Below, piece by piece: positions 23,230 through 36,995 of a stretch of 64,000 nt of DNA. The DNA is from Glycine soja (taxonomy: Eukaryota; Streptophyta; Magnoliopsida; Fabales; Fabaceae): the NCBI RefSeq assembly GCF_004193775.1, contig NC_041004.1, positions 39,022,411 to 39,086,410 on the forward strand, written 5' to 3'. The notes below the pieces were generated by a model that was given only the letters and a program-made list of their open reading frames with translations, ran no database searches and was not told the DNA's origin. Within the stretch, counting starts at the first letter, position 1, and the number at the start of each line of letters is the position of its first letter. The position numbers and the translations under genes are program-made.

Positions 23230-24950
23230 TACTCGGAAGTCGGAACACGCGATCTTTGTCTTTGGTCCACTTAGAAGAAAAAACCGTTTTAAAATTTGGA
23301 GATAACATTTCTATTGAATTAATTCAATTTGGTTATTTTCATATTATTATATAATATTCATTTTTTCAAAAAAAAGATAGTTTCATTTTGTCTTTTGTCA
23401 TTTTTCTAACTAATTACATAAATTTTTTATGAACATCATGTTATCACCTTTAATAATATGACGACGTATTTTTTATTAGACGTGATGACTGACATTTCGT
23501 CTATCACATTATTATTTAACGGAAAAGAAATTAATGATACATGATAAGATGAAATTGAGATCTTCTTCAAGTAGATATTTGGTAAAAAAAATGAATTTTT
23601 AGGTATGAAAAATTTATTTAAGTCAACTTAAAAAATAATTTTTTAGTTAACAAATAATAAGGATGAGTTTTATTAAAATAAATAATTTAATTTCAGATAA
23701 AATGATAAATGATAAATTTTATTGTTATATTGAAAATAAAAATAAAAATGATGACCATAAATTTAAGTTATGTTTAAAAATAAATCTTATAAATCAATAA
23801 AAAAAAATTGCTTCACTAACACTCTTATTTGATCAAATATTTGTAAACTTGTAAAAAAAATAAAATTAATTAAAATAACTTGATCAAGATATATGTAATT
23901 TACTTTTATATAGACTTAAGAAATTTTATCCTATCTATTTTTTTAGATAATTCCTCAAATAATAAATACATTAAATTAATAAGATATTTTTATTGGTAGG
24001 AATAAAAAAATATACAATTTAAAATTTACAATAACTCACCTATCAATTTATCATGTTTAATCAATTGAACTAGATTAATAAGATAATATTAAAGGTTAAA
24101 TTAAAGAGTTAATATGCATATATTTAATATTTAGATAAAGTTAAAAGAGAATCCAACAAGATCAAATGATAGGATATATATTTTGGGTCCAGAGAATAGT
24201 GAAAAAAAAGTGAGAAAAGACATAATATATTACATGTGTACATTGATTATGTACTGAAAATATCAATTATATATGATTTAAATAAATTTTCATGTCATAT
24301 ATTAAATAAGTTTTTCATATTTAAAAAATAGGTCGTTTTCATATTATTACCTAAAAATATTATTACCTAAAAATGTATTTTTTGTTAAATACCTACCTGA
24401 AAAAAATAATTCATTTTACTACCTGTCATTAATCGTTTTCCGTTAAGTGATGACGTGACAAAGTGTTACATCATCATGTCCAATCATTAATACGTCAATG
24501 CCACATAATTAAAAATGATAGTGCGACAATGAGATGTACTTAACAAAGTGTAATGACGTTATAAAACTCAAAAAAAAATTGGGTACTTAATTGAAAAAAA
24601 ATGTATTAGATAATAATCTAAAAACAACTTATATTACAGCTATTAAAAACTTAATTAAGTTTTTTTATTTTTATTTTTTGTGTTATAAATTCTCTTTCTA
24701 TATTTTTTTTCAATCATGTTATTAATATTATTAATATAAAGTATTTGGAAGATTCAAAATCTTATTTAAGGGACTAAATTCAGTTCGACTCCCACTCCAA
24801 CAAACCACAACTTATTAGTTCTCTCCTTCTATATCTAACAAGTACATTTCATACTTTTCCAATTAACAATAATAATAACACATTTGATACTAAATTCTGA
24901 CCAAGACGAAGATATTTTATAGTAGTAAAAAATGTCTTTTTTTAGTGAGT
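23230..24950. other. AT-rich intergenic DNA upstream of ALP1
   Basis: No gene is seen. A short tandem repeat of ttattacctaaaaat occurs near 24340-24375. The stretches at 23430-23530 and 24420-24560 share a gtgatgacgtgaca/cacatt vocabulary typical of plant interspersed repeats, but no clean boundaries were found. The part nearest 23230 is the probable ALP1 promoter and leader. Confidence 0.4.
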
Positions 24951-25089
24951 GTTTTAAGGAAGTGGATATTTTGGAAAATCCTAATGAGGGAATTGTTTTC
25001 TACACACAAAAAAGTGATTCCTAGTTGTTGCTAGAAAAACCACCGGATACAAGAGGTATCGATAAATAAGATTATTTTGTGACAAGGTC

Positions 25090-25720
25090 TTTGGCAACAA
25101 GACAAGTATAACAACTAGAGAGAAAGTGAATCTTATCACAAAAAATGGTCGGCATAGAATATGAAGGAGGCAACAAGTTAACGCCAAAGGTGTATTTTGA
25201 TGATCGTATCTTTTTGGAATTATATGGCTCATGACATGATGCTTTAGTACTTAAGTTGCTATGCAAGAATATTGATTACAATGTAATGAAGGACAATTTA
25301 ATGAAACTATGGCGACTATAGGGGCATCAATATCATATGGACATGGATAATAGTTTCTATATGGCAAAGTTTGATATGATAGAATATAAGGAAAACGTGA
25401 TAAATAAAGGATCTAGATGATATTTAATCATTATTACTTTTAAATGATAGTTACACCATGAAGTTCAAATTTTGTTGGTAATTTTGTCTCACCAACAGCA
25501 AAGACAGAGCCCTAGTATAGACTATTTTCCTAGTCTCAATTTAATTTACTATAATGAAAGTTTATAGTTGGTCGTGACTTCAATAGTTGGCAAGCCTATA
25601 AAGGTGGATTCCAATACCTTACAGGTGGAGAGAGAATAATTTGTTAGAGTTTAATCGGGAGAAATCTTTACACTATTATTGGCTAGTTGTCAGTGGCGAA
25701 ACAAAATTCAATTGTTAATA
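25090..25720 (+). pseudogene. Decayed LINE gag-like fragment (DUF4283 type)
   Basis: Translating across stops gives KLTPKVYFDDRIFLELYGS, a stop, HDALVLKLLCKNIDYNVM, then LWRL, a stop, MDMDNSFYMAKFDM and ENVINKG. Further on come VGKPIKVDSNTLQVERE and FVRV. This is the order of the DUF4283 region found in the first ORF of plant L1-type LINEs and related gag-like proteins (LLGKN-type, then FD-type, then GKPVKVDxxTL). At least four in-frame stops are present, and no zinc knuckle or reverse transcriptase remains nearby. It is a dead fragment. Confidence 0.7.
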
Positions 25721-26677
25721 AGGATTCAGATAAATAAAAAAGGAAAGAATATTCAAATAAACAATCATTTAGATGGAATCACACATGTAAAAAGTAAGAA
25801 ATTGATGGGTATAGGCAAAAATACAAAATGTTGCAGGTAAATGATTCAGGTGAGAAAAATCAAGAAGTTGGGCTCACTCACACTATGACTTGGCAGGCCC
25901 AAATAGTCTAATTTGACACCTCTTGATACAAGGCCTAGTCTTGGAATATAAAGTTTGATAAAGATCACCTTTTGAGTATTTAATATAATACCTATGGTTT
26001 AAACTTAAGATTTTTGCTTAAGTTAAAATAACTCTTTCAATTGATCCGTGTTTGATAGTGAGACTTTACCTCTAAAATTAATTTCCTTACACTATTCTTG
26101 TGACTCTCAAGAGTATTAATTTGTTACACGCTCCTGGCTTCCTAAGCTAGCTACTATATAAATATATTCTATCCCTTTTTTTTTTCTTTTAATTTTTGTG
26201 TTTCCTTTCTTCGTTCATACGGTCATACCTAATCATAAATTATATTGTAGTTATATTGTTATGTAAATTCCATATTAAAATATTACATATTGTATTAATT
26301 ATCTTTTTGGTCGGATTTTTTAATTTATTTTAATTCGTAACAACAACAACAAAAAACTATAACAAAATGTGAAAATGAAAGAGATGAAAACGAAATTAAA
26401 ATTTTATTTATAATTTCCATTGATCACTGATCAGCTCTATAACATTAATTTCCAACTGAACACTTCTCAATTCCATTGCAGCCACTTTCTATTTGAATAG
26501 ATTATTAAGTATGCATGATATATAAAGATTCAACAGCCTACGTTGGAAACTTTCCTCCAACTCAGTATCTTGAGGAATTAAAGTACTCATGCAACTATCA
26601 CTCTAAAACTTTCTGCAGCATGATTCTCAAACTCTCACGTCACATACTGTAATTAAGGTTAACAATGCTTTATTTTA
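25721..26677. other. Intergenic DNA downstream of SULTR3;1
   Basis: AT-rich and without recognisable coding content. The segment near 26440-26670 is likely the 3' UTR and polyadenylation region of the sulfate transporter, which is read leftward into it. Confidence 0.4.
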
Positions 26678-29600
26678 TTAGGCATTGTTCCAACCTTCTG
26701 ATTCATCCTTCATGGGGTTCGGTTTGTAGGAATGGAGCATGAAGTTGCACGCACCAACAGCCTCTTCAACTGTCAGATAGATCCATTTTTGCCCCAGTTC
26801 ATCAAGGAACTTGGATTTGTTCAGCTTCTTCATCACCTCGCTTCCTGGATTCACCAAAGCAAGCTACACACATATGAAGGAATGATTATAAAAAAACAAT
26901 GTCTCTCAAAGTAAAACTATTTAGCGAAAAATATTAGCTTAATGAGAAATGTTAGAAGCCCTATGTAACATGCTCTTTTAAACACGTTTTTTTTATTGAC
27001 AAATTTATTTAACATTATAAAATTTTATGTTTCACTTCTTATTCATGGACTCTACTCATGATTTTGTAACATTTAATAAATTTTAATTAATAATAAAAAG
27101 TTTGTTTGAAGAATGGTGTTAGAAAGTATTATTGCTGACACTCCTCTTAGCAGAAAGAGGAGAAAGAAATAATTACTTGTAACCCTCTTCTGTCAACAGT
27201 CTTCTTGCACTCTTCAAGCATGCTTATTCCACTTGTATCAATGTTAGCAACAGCTGCCAAAAAAATTACATTGCAAGTTAGACTAGTAATCTTACTAATC
27301 ACATTGTCAATTACTTCATTTCTTTAATCAATAATTTACCGGTCATGTCCATTATAACATATTGCAAACTGGTTTGCTCTGTAGCTTTGATTCTATCTTC
27401 CTCTTCATCAATCCACCTTGTGATCCTAAGAACAAAATTTTGTGGTGAATTTACAAGTTAATTGGAGGCAGTATTTTTGCATGCAAATAGGGGCAAAACA
27501 ACGGATAACTTACCTTTCCCTTAAATAGCTTGCATTGGCAAAGTAAATGGGTGCATCAATTTCAAGAATTAGGATTCCAGGAATATGATTTGCATTTGGA
27601 TATTGTTCCACATTTCTGTATACTGCAGAATTTGGAATGTTGCCTAAGAGAAATGTCCTTGGCCTTGCAATAAATAGAAGTACTCGAAGCAGAGATACTG
27701 CAACCTGAATATTCACAGAAAACAACATATTAGACTCCTTAACCCTTGTATTAGAACCCAATAATAAGGTCCTGTTTGAAAAACAAAATTCTTAATAAGT
27801 TCTTGTATAAAAATAAAATAAAATAAGTTTCTTTCAAAAATTAAAATTAGCTTTAGATTTCAGTTAAAATTAGCTTTTGAAGAAGTTGAATGAAAGAGTT
27901 TCCACAAATTAACTAATATATAAGCTAGTTTTAACATGTGGGAAGAGCTTTTTTCATTTTATCTTGTCGTTTTTTTATAAATGTTTATTGAGAAGTTTAT
28001 TCAAAAAGGATCTAAGACAAAAAAAAGTCTCTAGAGTGGTAATACATACTGCTATGACTAGGCCAATTTCAACACTGCCAAAGACTACGCCAACATAAGC
28101 AGTGAAGCACACTAAGAAATCAAATTTGTCGATTTTCCACAAATGAATGGCTGCTTGATAATCTATGAGCCCGAGCATTGCTGATACAATTATGGCTGAT
28201 AGCACCACCAGGGGAGTGAAATGGAACAAGGGTGTTAAGAATAACAATGTCAACATCACTGCTATTGCCATTACAATGTTTGATGCAGCAGTTTTGCACC
28301 CAGCATTGTAGTTCACTGCTGACCGCGAAAATGGTCCTGAAACAGCATTCATTTTATGCCAAGTTTGGTAGATTAGTTTGTTGTTTTTTCTTCATAGTGA
28401 AAAGCTTGAAAACATAGACCCCATTCACGGGGCACCAATGTATTCGGTCCAATTTTACACCACAACTTATTTCTTATAAATAGAAACAAAGGCGGTATAA
28501 CACAACATGGGGATATATAGCAAATTTTACAAATCATATGACATGAATACATTATAATACAACAATAATGAACATAAAAAGTAAAAAAATAATTAAATTA
28601 ACATGAATGATTAAAACATATTGTAATTTATTAACTACTTCGATATGGTTGAAGTAAAATACTAAACTTATATAGGATTGTTAGTAACACAATCTTCAAC
28701 GTTTTCTTTATTATTGGTTAAGAATTTATCGATAAATATAAAATCTAAGAGTAAAACTCATTAAATGAGATATGAAATTATAAATAATTGTAATTTTTCA
28801 TAAATTATAGTCAATATAATAAAAAGTGTTTAAGAGAGTATATTAAAAATTTGCTAACATTTGTCTTGTAGCATCATTTTATACTAACTTATATTAGTGA
28901 AAGAATTACCTGTGGTGAGATAGCAAGAAGTGAACGATCCGAAAATATTCATGGTTCCAATAGCTATCATCTCTTTGTTGCCATCAATATGATAATTTTT
29001 AAACATTGCAAAGCTTCTTCCCACTGCTATTCCTTCCTGCACAAGATCATCAATTCTGTCCTTAAGACCTTATTTGTTCTATTATGTTCTTTTTTTTTTT
29101 GTTTTAAAAATAAACCAAATATGGTATAGATTTCGAATGTTATGTTCTGTCCAGTTTTGATCTATTTGCCAAAGGCTATACTATAGTGTCATTAAAAAAA
29201 TAAATTAAAACAGCTGCATGCACCTAGTATAAAAAACTTTCGATCAGAGCAGAGGTCGACGAAAACAAAAAAAGAAAGTGATCTGATGTGACTGTACATT
29301 ATTTTGCTTGGTCAACTACGATCCTTTTCAAAGACCAAACACAACTTCGCCAAATTAGGAAAGGATCCGGACCATGTGATTGATTGCTTTTTTCATTTAA
29401 TAAAAAATATTGAATAAAAGTTTAATTAAACTATCTATTTAGACATGCTCAAAGTATGCTTAAGAAAATACATGATACAACTTTTTTTTTTAGATTTTAT
29501 TTTCAGAAGTTAAAATACTTTTTTTGACACCTTTGTTTTAAAACATATATTAGTAAGGGTGTTATTGATATCTGGTTAGAGTTGAGAATTGTCAATTCAG

Positions 29601-32600
29601 CTATTAAGTGATGGACCATGCATGTCACAACTCACAAGGTTACCCTCTACCAAAGGAAATGAGATTGAGAGATACTTAACCGCAAGTGCTATAATGCCAG
29701 TGACGAATCCAGTTTTTATGGCAGTGCCCATGTAAGGTGACACAAACACCAAATCCGTTGCCGAAGGTGGATTCAGCCCCTTCTTCAAATTTCCTATCTG
29801 AAACAACATAGCAATAAAGAATATTCATTATTACTATCACTTGACTTCACAAAATAAAGCATTAACAAGAGTTGACAAATCTGGTCGAATCTTCCATTGG
29901 GTCACGACAATATATCTTTTTATATGTCAAGATTCTAGATTGTCGATGGGTAGCTCGTTATTAAGCTTTTATTGGGTACTTTGGAGAGGTGTATCATATT
30001 AGATGGATTACAAGTTTGTAGGGGAAGAATTCTTTTCTTGTTACAAGTCTTGTACTATGACACGCTGATGCTTCTATATTAATTTACATATTTATATTTG
30101 TCTATCAGAAAGAAAAATCTGGTTGAGTCTCCCACTCACACTAGCTGTAATTTGAGTTCAATTCTTAGATTTTTCTTGCTAGTAAACAATACGAAAATTC
30201 CATTATAAATTCTTGCCAATTAAGGTTGGTGGTCTTCTCTAACCTTACAATGGAGTGTGGTTTTTCCTAATCTAAACTTTTTCTCAGCAAAGAAAAATTG
30301 TTTGAATGATAGTGTAGTACACAATTAATGGATAACAAGAAAATACTATTGACTAAACGGGCCAATGGTTAAAGTGAACGGGGCCCTATTGGGAAAGTGT
30401 TAAAGGGTCCCACAGAGTGGTAGTTGTGTGGTAGGGCAGGACAATAATTTAGGGTTGGGCCAATGACAAGAACCCAAAAGGCCTTCATACATGTGAGCCT
30501 CAGTGTCTGTCCTATTCCTATCAGGCAGGCAAGCAGCACTATGCCGTGTTTGGTCGAGCACAAAAGTCATGACTCATGAGTGCGTTACAAAATGGAAGTG
30601 CTATTTGGAACTTGGAAAATGGAAATACAATACTCACCACTTGAACTCCATGTTTCTCAGCGTGTGTGACATAGACCAGCAGACTTCCCAATATAACGGA
30701 CGTCAGTGGTGCCATTGCTGACACCCAGAAGAACTTTGGCTGTCGTTTGCTCTGCCATCACAATCCCAAATCACAAAAACTTAGGTTATGTTTGGATAAA
30801 AGTTGAGAATCAACTTTTGGAAATTTTAAATTATAATGCGCATCTCCTAATTTCTTATGACACAAAATGAAGAAAGAAGAATTTGTTGTTTTAGAAGTAA
30901 AACATTAGTCTCCCATCTCATATATTTGTTGAGTTAGAAAAAAAAAGTCTCAAAATAATTATTATTTTAGTTTTTTAATATAACATGAATTATTTTTTTT
31001 TCACTAGCTTATATCTCTTATATATTAATAATGAATTATACAATTTATAAATGAATTAATAATAATGTAAAGTTAATTTTGTAAAATAATTATTATTTTT
31101 TTATTTATGTAAAATAACATGACAATTATTTTGGGACAGAGAGTATTGAACTTTCCATGTGGTATTAAAAACATATTAATTAAAATGTGCATTTAAATTA
31201 AAAATGTACTTTTTATTTAAAGAAATCATTAGTGTATATTTAACTTTAAACAAATAATTATAATGAGAAGAGCAATGTGAAGGGAATTTATGTCCTTTTC
31301 CTTCAGGTTCATCGAATAATAGCTCCCAAGTGGAAACCGAATGGAAACAAGTTTGATTAGTTTGACTACAATAGTATTATATACTAGTAACTAATAGTAT
31401 AATAGAAAAACGGACATTATTTACTATATATAGTCTATGATATAATATAGTATGTTAATTTGTCTTGGCTGTAGTTGGGAACATAAAAAAAGGATATGCA
31501 AGTCTATTGCCTCGGAAAAACTTTTTAACATTGAATAAGGGATCAAAGGGGGAAGGTAGGTTAGGATGGAAAATAGAGTTTATCGAAAGAATAAGTTGAT
31601 CATTTTAATATCCCAATCCTAGAAAAATAGGGCACTAATAAAAGAAAGGAAAAGAGGTAAGGGGGGTAGGATCTTGTCCCTTCACACTTCAACAGTTAAT
31701 TAAAGTCATGGATCTTGCCATCTTGGTAGAATATAACATTTTGTTATTTTTCTTATTCTTAGTTTGGTAATTAGCTTTACAACTTTACTTGAGGAACAAA
31801 ATTAAAAAACAGAGAAATTAATGAAAGGATTGAATAAAAGATAATATGCCTTCCTCTAATGAACCTTCCTCTAATCCAAACTTTTACCCACCAAATAATG
31901 CAACACAATAAGTGAAACGTGGAATTCTTCCACTATATGTAGAATAATTAAGGCATGGATTAGCTAGATATCACTTACGAAGTATCTTGTGACGAGGAGG
32001 AAGAAAATAAAGCAACAACCCAACACAGCGCTTTCCCACCTCCACTGCATATAGATAAATATAAATAAATAAGAAAGCGAAAATATGCTACTTCAACCCA
32101 ACAATGAGTTTAAGAGAGAAAGGGAAGTTTTTATTCTTTTTTTAATTTCAGAAAATAATTCATGAACATCTTTCGGTGTTGATGTACAATATTTCTAAAT
32201 AGGTAAATCTAGTTAACGATGACATAAAATCTGGCTAACAAAATACATATATTACTTATCAGATTAATATTTTATATTTTATTTGAACAATTGAACTCGT
32301 ATTTTAAATTTTGATTAATTAAAAATAGATAAAATTTGTAATTGATGATTAAGTGGTTCTTATTTGTTTTTACGTTTAGAAAATAAATAAATAAATCTCA
32401 TATTTTCTCATTAGAAAACACATGTTTTGATGTAAATTTATGGTTAAATTTTAATCATAATATACATTAAAATTATGCTCAACAATTTAAAATTAATTTT
32501 ATTAGAAACTAATTCAGTCCAATTTTACAACAACCAGGCTTTCATGAATTTTACTGAACTACACCTGAATTTAATTAAATAAAATCTAAATAAAAATGTA

Positions 32601-33280
32601 ATAATTTTTTAGAGAAAAGATTATGCATTTTTTACTATAATTATCTTAAAAATTATACTAACAATGATTTATAATTAACTGAAATAATAAAACTGTTTTA
32701 TATTATTATTAATACATGACTAATAAACTCTTTATTTTACAACAATGATGCCTTCAAAATGTAATGGACTAATGGTATATTTGTTTTCAGAATACATAAT
32801 TAGTTATAGAGCTATATATGTTAGTGGGCACTTGGTGTGAGGTGTGGCAATAATGTGCTGTCTTGTACGGTGATGGATAAAAAATAAACAGCGGATATGA
32901 GAGGAGGAAGATTACAAGTTACAAGTAGGTATAGATATATATTGCAGTAGAGTTCATGTGTTTGAATTTGTAGGTACCTCATGCGTTTGGGAAAAAACAG
33001 AGCGCATAACTGACACGAGATCGGCCTCGTGGGTAAAATGCTCTAGGCCAAGGATTGATTTCAACTGTTGCAGACAAACCACTGTAGCTGCTCCTCCCAT
33101 GAACCCTACTATGGTTGCATGTGACACAAAATCCACGATAAACCCTAACCTGCACTCCTCCATCACATGCTTCCTCATCAAACACATATAATATTTTTTT
33201 AAAATCATTCATAAATATAACCTTATTTTAAGCGAAAAATCCAATAGTGAAAATCAGTCATTGCCTCCATTTAAAATTAA

Positions 33281-33319
<39 letters not shown>

Positions 33320-35050
33320 TAGATACGTTTCTCTCATATTCTAGATATATATACTTTGATTAAAGAAAAAAAGGATGGGAAGAGAAAAGAAAATACTAAA
33401 TGTAGTAATAAAAAAACGTGTAAAATGAGTACAAAAATAAAAATTAACACCTTATACACTACTATATTGATATAAAAATGCTCCATCCAATACAAATGAA
33501 TGAAGGTGGAAGTAGCCAACAGGCCAATCGCACTGCGTTACGGAAAGGGGTTGGGGTTGAATCTCATAATTGCAAAATACAAATGTTTCACGAGACAAAT
33601 TATGGCCAAAGGACAAAAAACTCCAGCCCATTACGAACTACAGAACACTGCAGAAAATATTTTCCTTTTAAATAATAGTACAAGTTTATTTGCCACTTAT
33701 AAATTAATCAAGTTTTAAAGATAAAACATGCTGACCATTAAGTGACAAGAACATGCCGCGGTTCATTTTCTTTTTGTTTGCACTTTAAGATACATTTAGC
33801 TAAATCATTTAAGTACGTATTTATTTGATAAATTCTTATTATATTTGAAGACTTGTGCCATAAATTAGACTTAAAAACCTTATTAGAATTATAAACTTTT
33901 TTTTCATCATAAACTCGATCAAACACCTTTTAATAAATTCCCAGTAATTAAATTAATTCATGTAGTACTTTGTGTAAATAATTATTGTTATTAATTACAA
34001 CTAGGCTATATATTCAGGAGATTCTCCATGTTAATTATCACGACAATTATACCGACTATCTTATTAATTAAACAGAGGTAAATATACTAATGAATCACCT
34101 GAAGAGACCGAGTGATGCCTGCAAAACTCCAGCAAAGAACGTAGCAGTGAAAGCCAAGTGGAGAAAAAGCTTTGGATTCTCGTTGAAATTAACCACTCGA
34201 CCCAACATGGAAGCCATCAGAAGCGATCCAACCGCCACTGTTCCCACTGCCAAATCCCTTGAGCTTCCCATCATTGCATAAATCAATGGCGGTGTAAAGC
34301 TCGAATCTGCAGATTCATACGTTTTGCCCCGTTAATTATATCAAAATAATGAAGTGGCCATTATATAAATTGTCCAAAACAAATTAGATGGTTGAATTAA
34401 TAGAGACTTGGATTTTTTTTTATAAAAAAAAGGTCTAAAGTCGAGTATTTTTTGGGTGAACTCAATATTTTTCGATTGAATTAAAGACTAATCTTTCAAA
34501 ATATTAAAATATTCCTATGACTTAAACATTTTTCATTATACATTTCTTGAGAATTTACTTAAAGTAGGTATTTAACAGACAGACCACCTTGGTGTCTAAC
34601 CTTGCTTATTTATGTAAGCCAAGATTTTATATATGAAGACAAAAGAATAATAAATTGAGCAAAGTAAGCGATGAAAATATGAGTAGAAAGTAGAATTATT
34701 AATAACTCACAAAGTCCAAGAATTGGAGGGAGGTTGGCTAGCTTGGCATAACTGATGCCCTGAGGAATGGCCAAGCTAGCAATGGTGATGCCAGATATGA
34801 GGTCTGATTTCAGGAAGTGGAGGGTGTACTTGGGAGCCCACTCGAAGATGGGGAAGAAGTACTGAAGCCCAAGCATGAACCTCTTAGAAGCTGGCTGGTT
34901 CTTGAACTTTCTAAACGGGTCATCTGGGAAAAAAGTCTCTTTCATAGAGTACTTTAGGGACTTGAAGAAGGGTTGAGGGGGTGGAATGGCCACTCGGTGC
35001 ACGCTCTCCACGTTCATACCCGAAGGGTAAGCATAGTCTGCGTTACCCAT
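26678..35050 (-). CDS. SULTR3;1: Sulfate transporter, SULTR3;1 type
   Basis: Twelve exons, all with GT..AG borders and matching phases: 34711-35050, 34099-34306, 32978-33149, 31979-32044, 30638-30751, 29681-29797, 28910-29036, 28050-28336, 27514-27704, 27340-27425, 27177-27253 and 26678-26863. The 656-residue product nearly equals Arabidopsis SULTR3;1 (658). The SulP membrane domain has SDLISGITIASLAIPQG, YAKLANLPPILGLYSSF, SHATIVGFMGGAA and TTGPFSRSAVNYNAGCKTAA. A C-terminal STAS domain (about residue 505 on) includes PGILILEIDAPIYFANASYL and the IDTSG motif (Thr576), the site whose equivalent controls activity in other plant SULTRs. Group 3 SULTRs import sulfate into chloroplasts in Arabidopsis; SULTR3;1 is linked to cysteine and ABA supply. 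Plastid location here is by homology. The frame is intact. Confidence 0.95.
27768..28012. mobile_element. Tourist-like (PIF/Harbinger) MITE, copy 2
   Basis: A 245-bp element in the SULTR3;1 intron between exons 8 and 9, flanked by TAA (27765-27767 and 28013-28015). Ends are GGTCCTGTTTGAAAAA and, on the other strand, GATCCTTTTTGAATAAA. The inner arms (ttcttaataag with its partner near cttattg, and aaaattagctt with aagctagtttt) fold back. The terminal layout matches the MITE at 3557-3822, with considerable divergence, so the two are members of one superfamily and possibly one family. Confidence 0.65.
30940..31148. mobile_element. Stowaway-like MITE in SULTR3;1 intron
   Basis: In the intron between exons 4 and 5 the left side carries gtctcaaaataattattatt. 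The right side carries acaattattttgggacagagagta, the complement of the well-known plant end that starts with ctccctc and gtcccaaaataattgt. Internal sequence is AT-rich and non-coding. The left end is diverged, so the start is approximate. Assignment to Tc1/mariner Stowaway rests on the right terminus. Confidence 0.5.
33286..33317. repeat. (AT)n microsatellite
   Basis: About 32 bp of pure AT dinucleotide repeat in the SULTR3;1 intron between exons 2 and 3, followed by a short gata run. Likely length-polymorphic. Confidence 0.95.
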
Positions 35051-35255
35051 ATATGCCCTAAGACAACAACACACCAAATATATGATATGATATGATAGTT
35101 TCTGTAACTCAAATTGAAATGCTTTTGGTATTATATGTCTTAATTGTCACTAGGAAAGTGTCTAGACTCTAGAAGAAGAAAGGGAGGCAAAGAGAGGAAA
35201 GGGTATGGGGGAGAGTTGGTGCTAGAAGTGAGGAGGGTCTTGTGAATGATATGGC

Positions 35256-35263
35256 TTTATATA
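35256..35263 (-). promoter_or_regulatory. TATA box of SULTR3;1
   Basis: The minus-strand sequence GGCCTATATAAAGCC places TATATAAA about 205 bp upstream of the ATG at 35050. This fits a leader of about 170 bases. It is the best core-promoter match in the window. Confidence 0.65.
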
Positions 35264-35269
35264 GGCCAG

Positions 35270-36990
35270 TTATGTTCGTCGTGTGTGTGGCAGGAGCTAC
35301 GATGGAATGCTGAGGTGTGGAATGATTATTCTTTCACTAATACTACTTCTGCTTTTTTCATTTTTCATTTTTCAAATCACAACTATCCTTTAGCACAGAT
35401 GATAATCTTGTAGACTTAGTGCATTTTTAAAAATTCATTGCAAAATAACTTTTGAGTAAAAATTATTTTACCAAAGGATCTACATTTTTACTTTAGTTTT
35501 CATTTTACTTTTATTAATTAGATTTATATCATGAAATGTGCATTACAATAATTTTAACTGTAAATCACTATATATTAACCGTTCATTGCAATATATGCTA
35601 TTAGTATTTTGCTGGAGAAAGAGACTAAAAAGAGAGCTGATGCCTGAAAATCATCTAAATTATTTTTTTTATAAAAAAAACTCAAAACCTAGACTTTGTA
35701 TGAAGAAAAATAGAAAATATATCACTAGAACTAATCATTTATCCATTGTTGTATTATTTTTACATTTAATTAGTTGCCTTTTATATTACGTATATTTTTA
35801 AAAGGAACTAATTCGAGCTAGTTTCTTCTTTTTTTTCTATTAATAGAAAAATGATAACCAAGGAGAAAAAAGTGTAAGTTTTTCTCTTTTTAAGGTTTGA
35901 GGGTGTTGGAAGGGACCCATTAAATGGCTAGAATAGTGCACAAGATTAGTGGCGGAGGGAAGGGAGACATGCTAAACAAGGATCTCAACTTTAACATATA
36001 CATTATTTCTAGCTAAATAATAAAATATTACCTTACTCTGGACCTGCCCTCTTTCTCAACACATATAAACGATGATGGAAGTAAAAGCCAGGAAGCTCAC
36101 GCATCTTCTTATGGCTTATGACTTCACTCCCTATCTCAGCTTCAGATACTCTCGACACTAAGATCATTGATTCCATCTTTTCCCTTGTGACGTGGATTTT
36201 GTTACAAATATCATGATTTTCACTTATATATAGATTCATGTAGGCTTTTATTGGTAATAAAGATCAAAGCATCTATAACTAACAAAAATATAGGTCATTT
36301 CCATCTAAATATCCTGAAACATTCTCACCTAATTCACGGTCCCTCAAGATTTTTCTTGGCAGAAATAATTAAAACGCGAAACTTCACTTCCCCATATAAT
36401 CCCATTTTAATTTCCATATATCACTTGTCCGGTTGTCCCATACCAAACGTCTATATTTCCTTGGAACAAAGTATTTTATGAAGAAACAACTTGAACAATG
36501 AAAATTCAACATTACTAGCTAATGTAATAACGCTATTTCTGCACGTTTGTTCAATTTTTTTATTTTAAAAATGTAATTTTTAGTAAAATAAAAAAATTTA
36601 TCATTTTTTAATGTATTTGTTTAAATTATTTTTTAAATAATTTTCTGTTTTCCTTTAAAAATGTTATTTTATTCTTAAAAAATTACTTCCTAATTTTTTT
36701 AAAACAATTTTTTTAATTTTAAATAAACTAGCATTTATATAATACACGTTGCAAGTAAATTTAAGAGAAACAAAATATTATGTAGACGATTACAAATTAA
36801 AAAGAAACCACGTCTCATATAAAAAATAGATTAATTAAGCACAAGTATTATCATAGTATTTATTTAAAAATATATAAATAAGTAGATTTTTTCCCCTATA
36901 TAATATTAACTTTTGTATTTATTAAATATATGCTTAATTATACCTTTTGCCTCTAAAGTTTTACAATATCTTAAATTTTGTCTTCTTTTT
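35270..36990. other. AT-rich DNA upstream of SULTR3;1
   Basis: No gene is supported. The short frames at 35538-35801 and 36033-36239 have no family resemblance and ordinary AT-rich composition. The part close to 35270 is probable promoter. Confidence 0.4.
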
Positions 36991-36995
36991 TAAAA

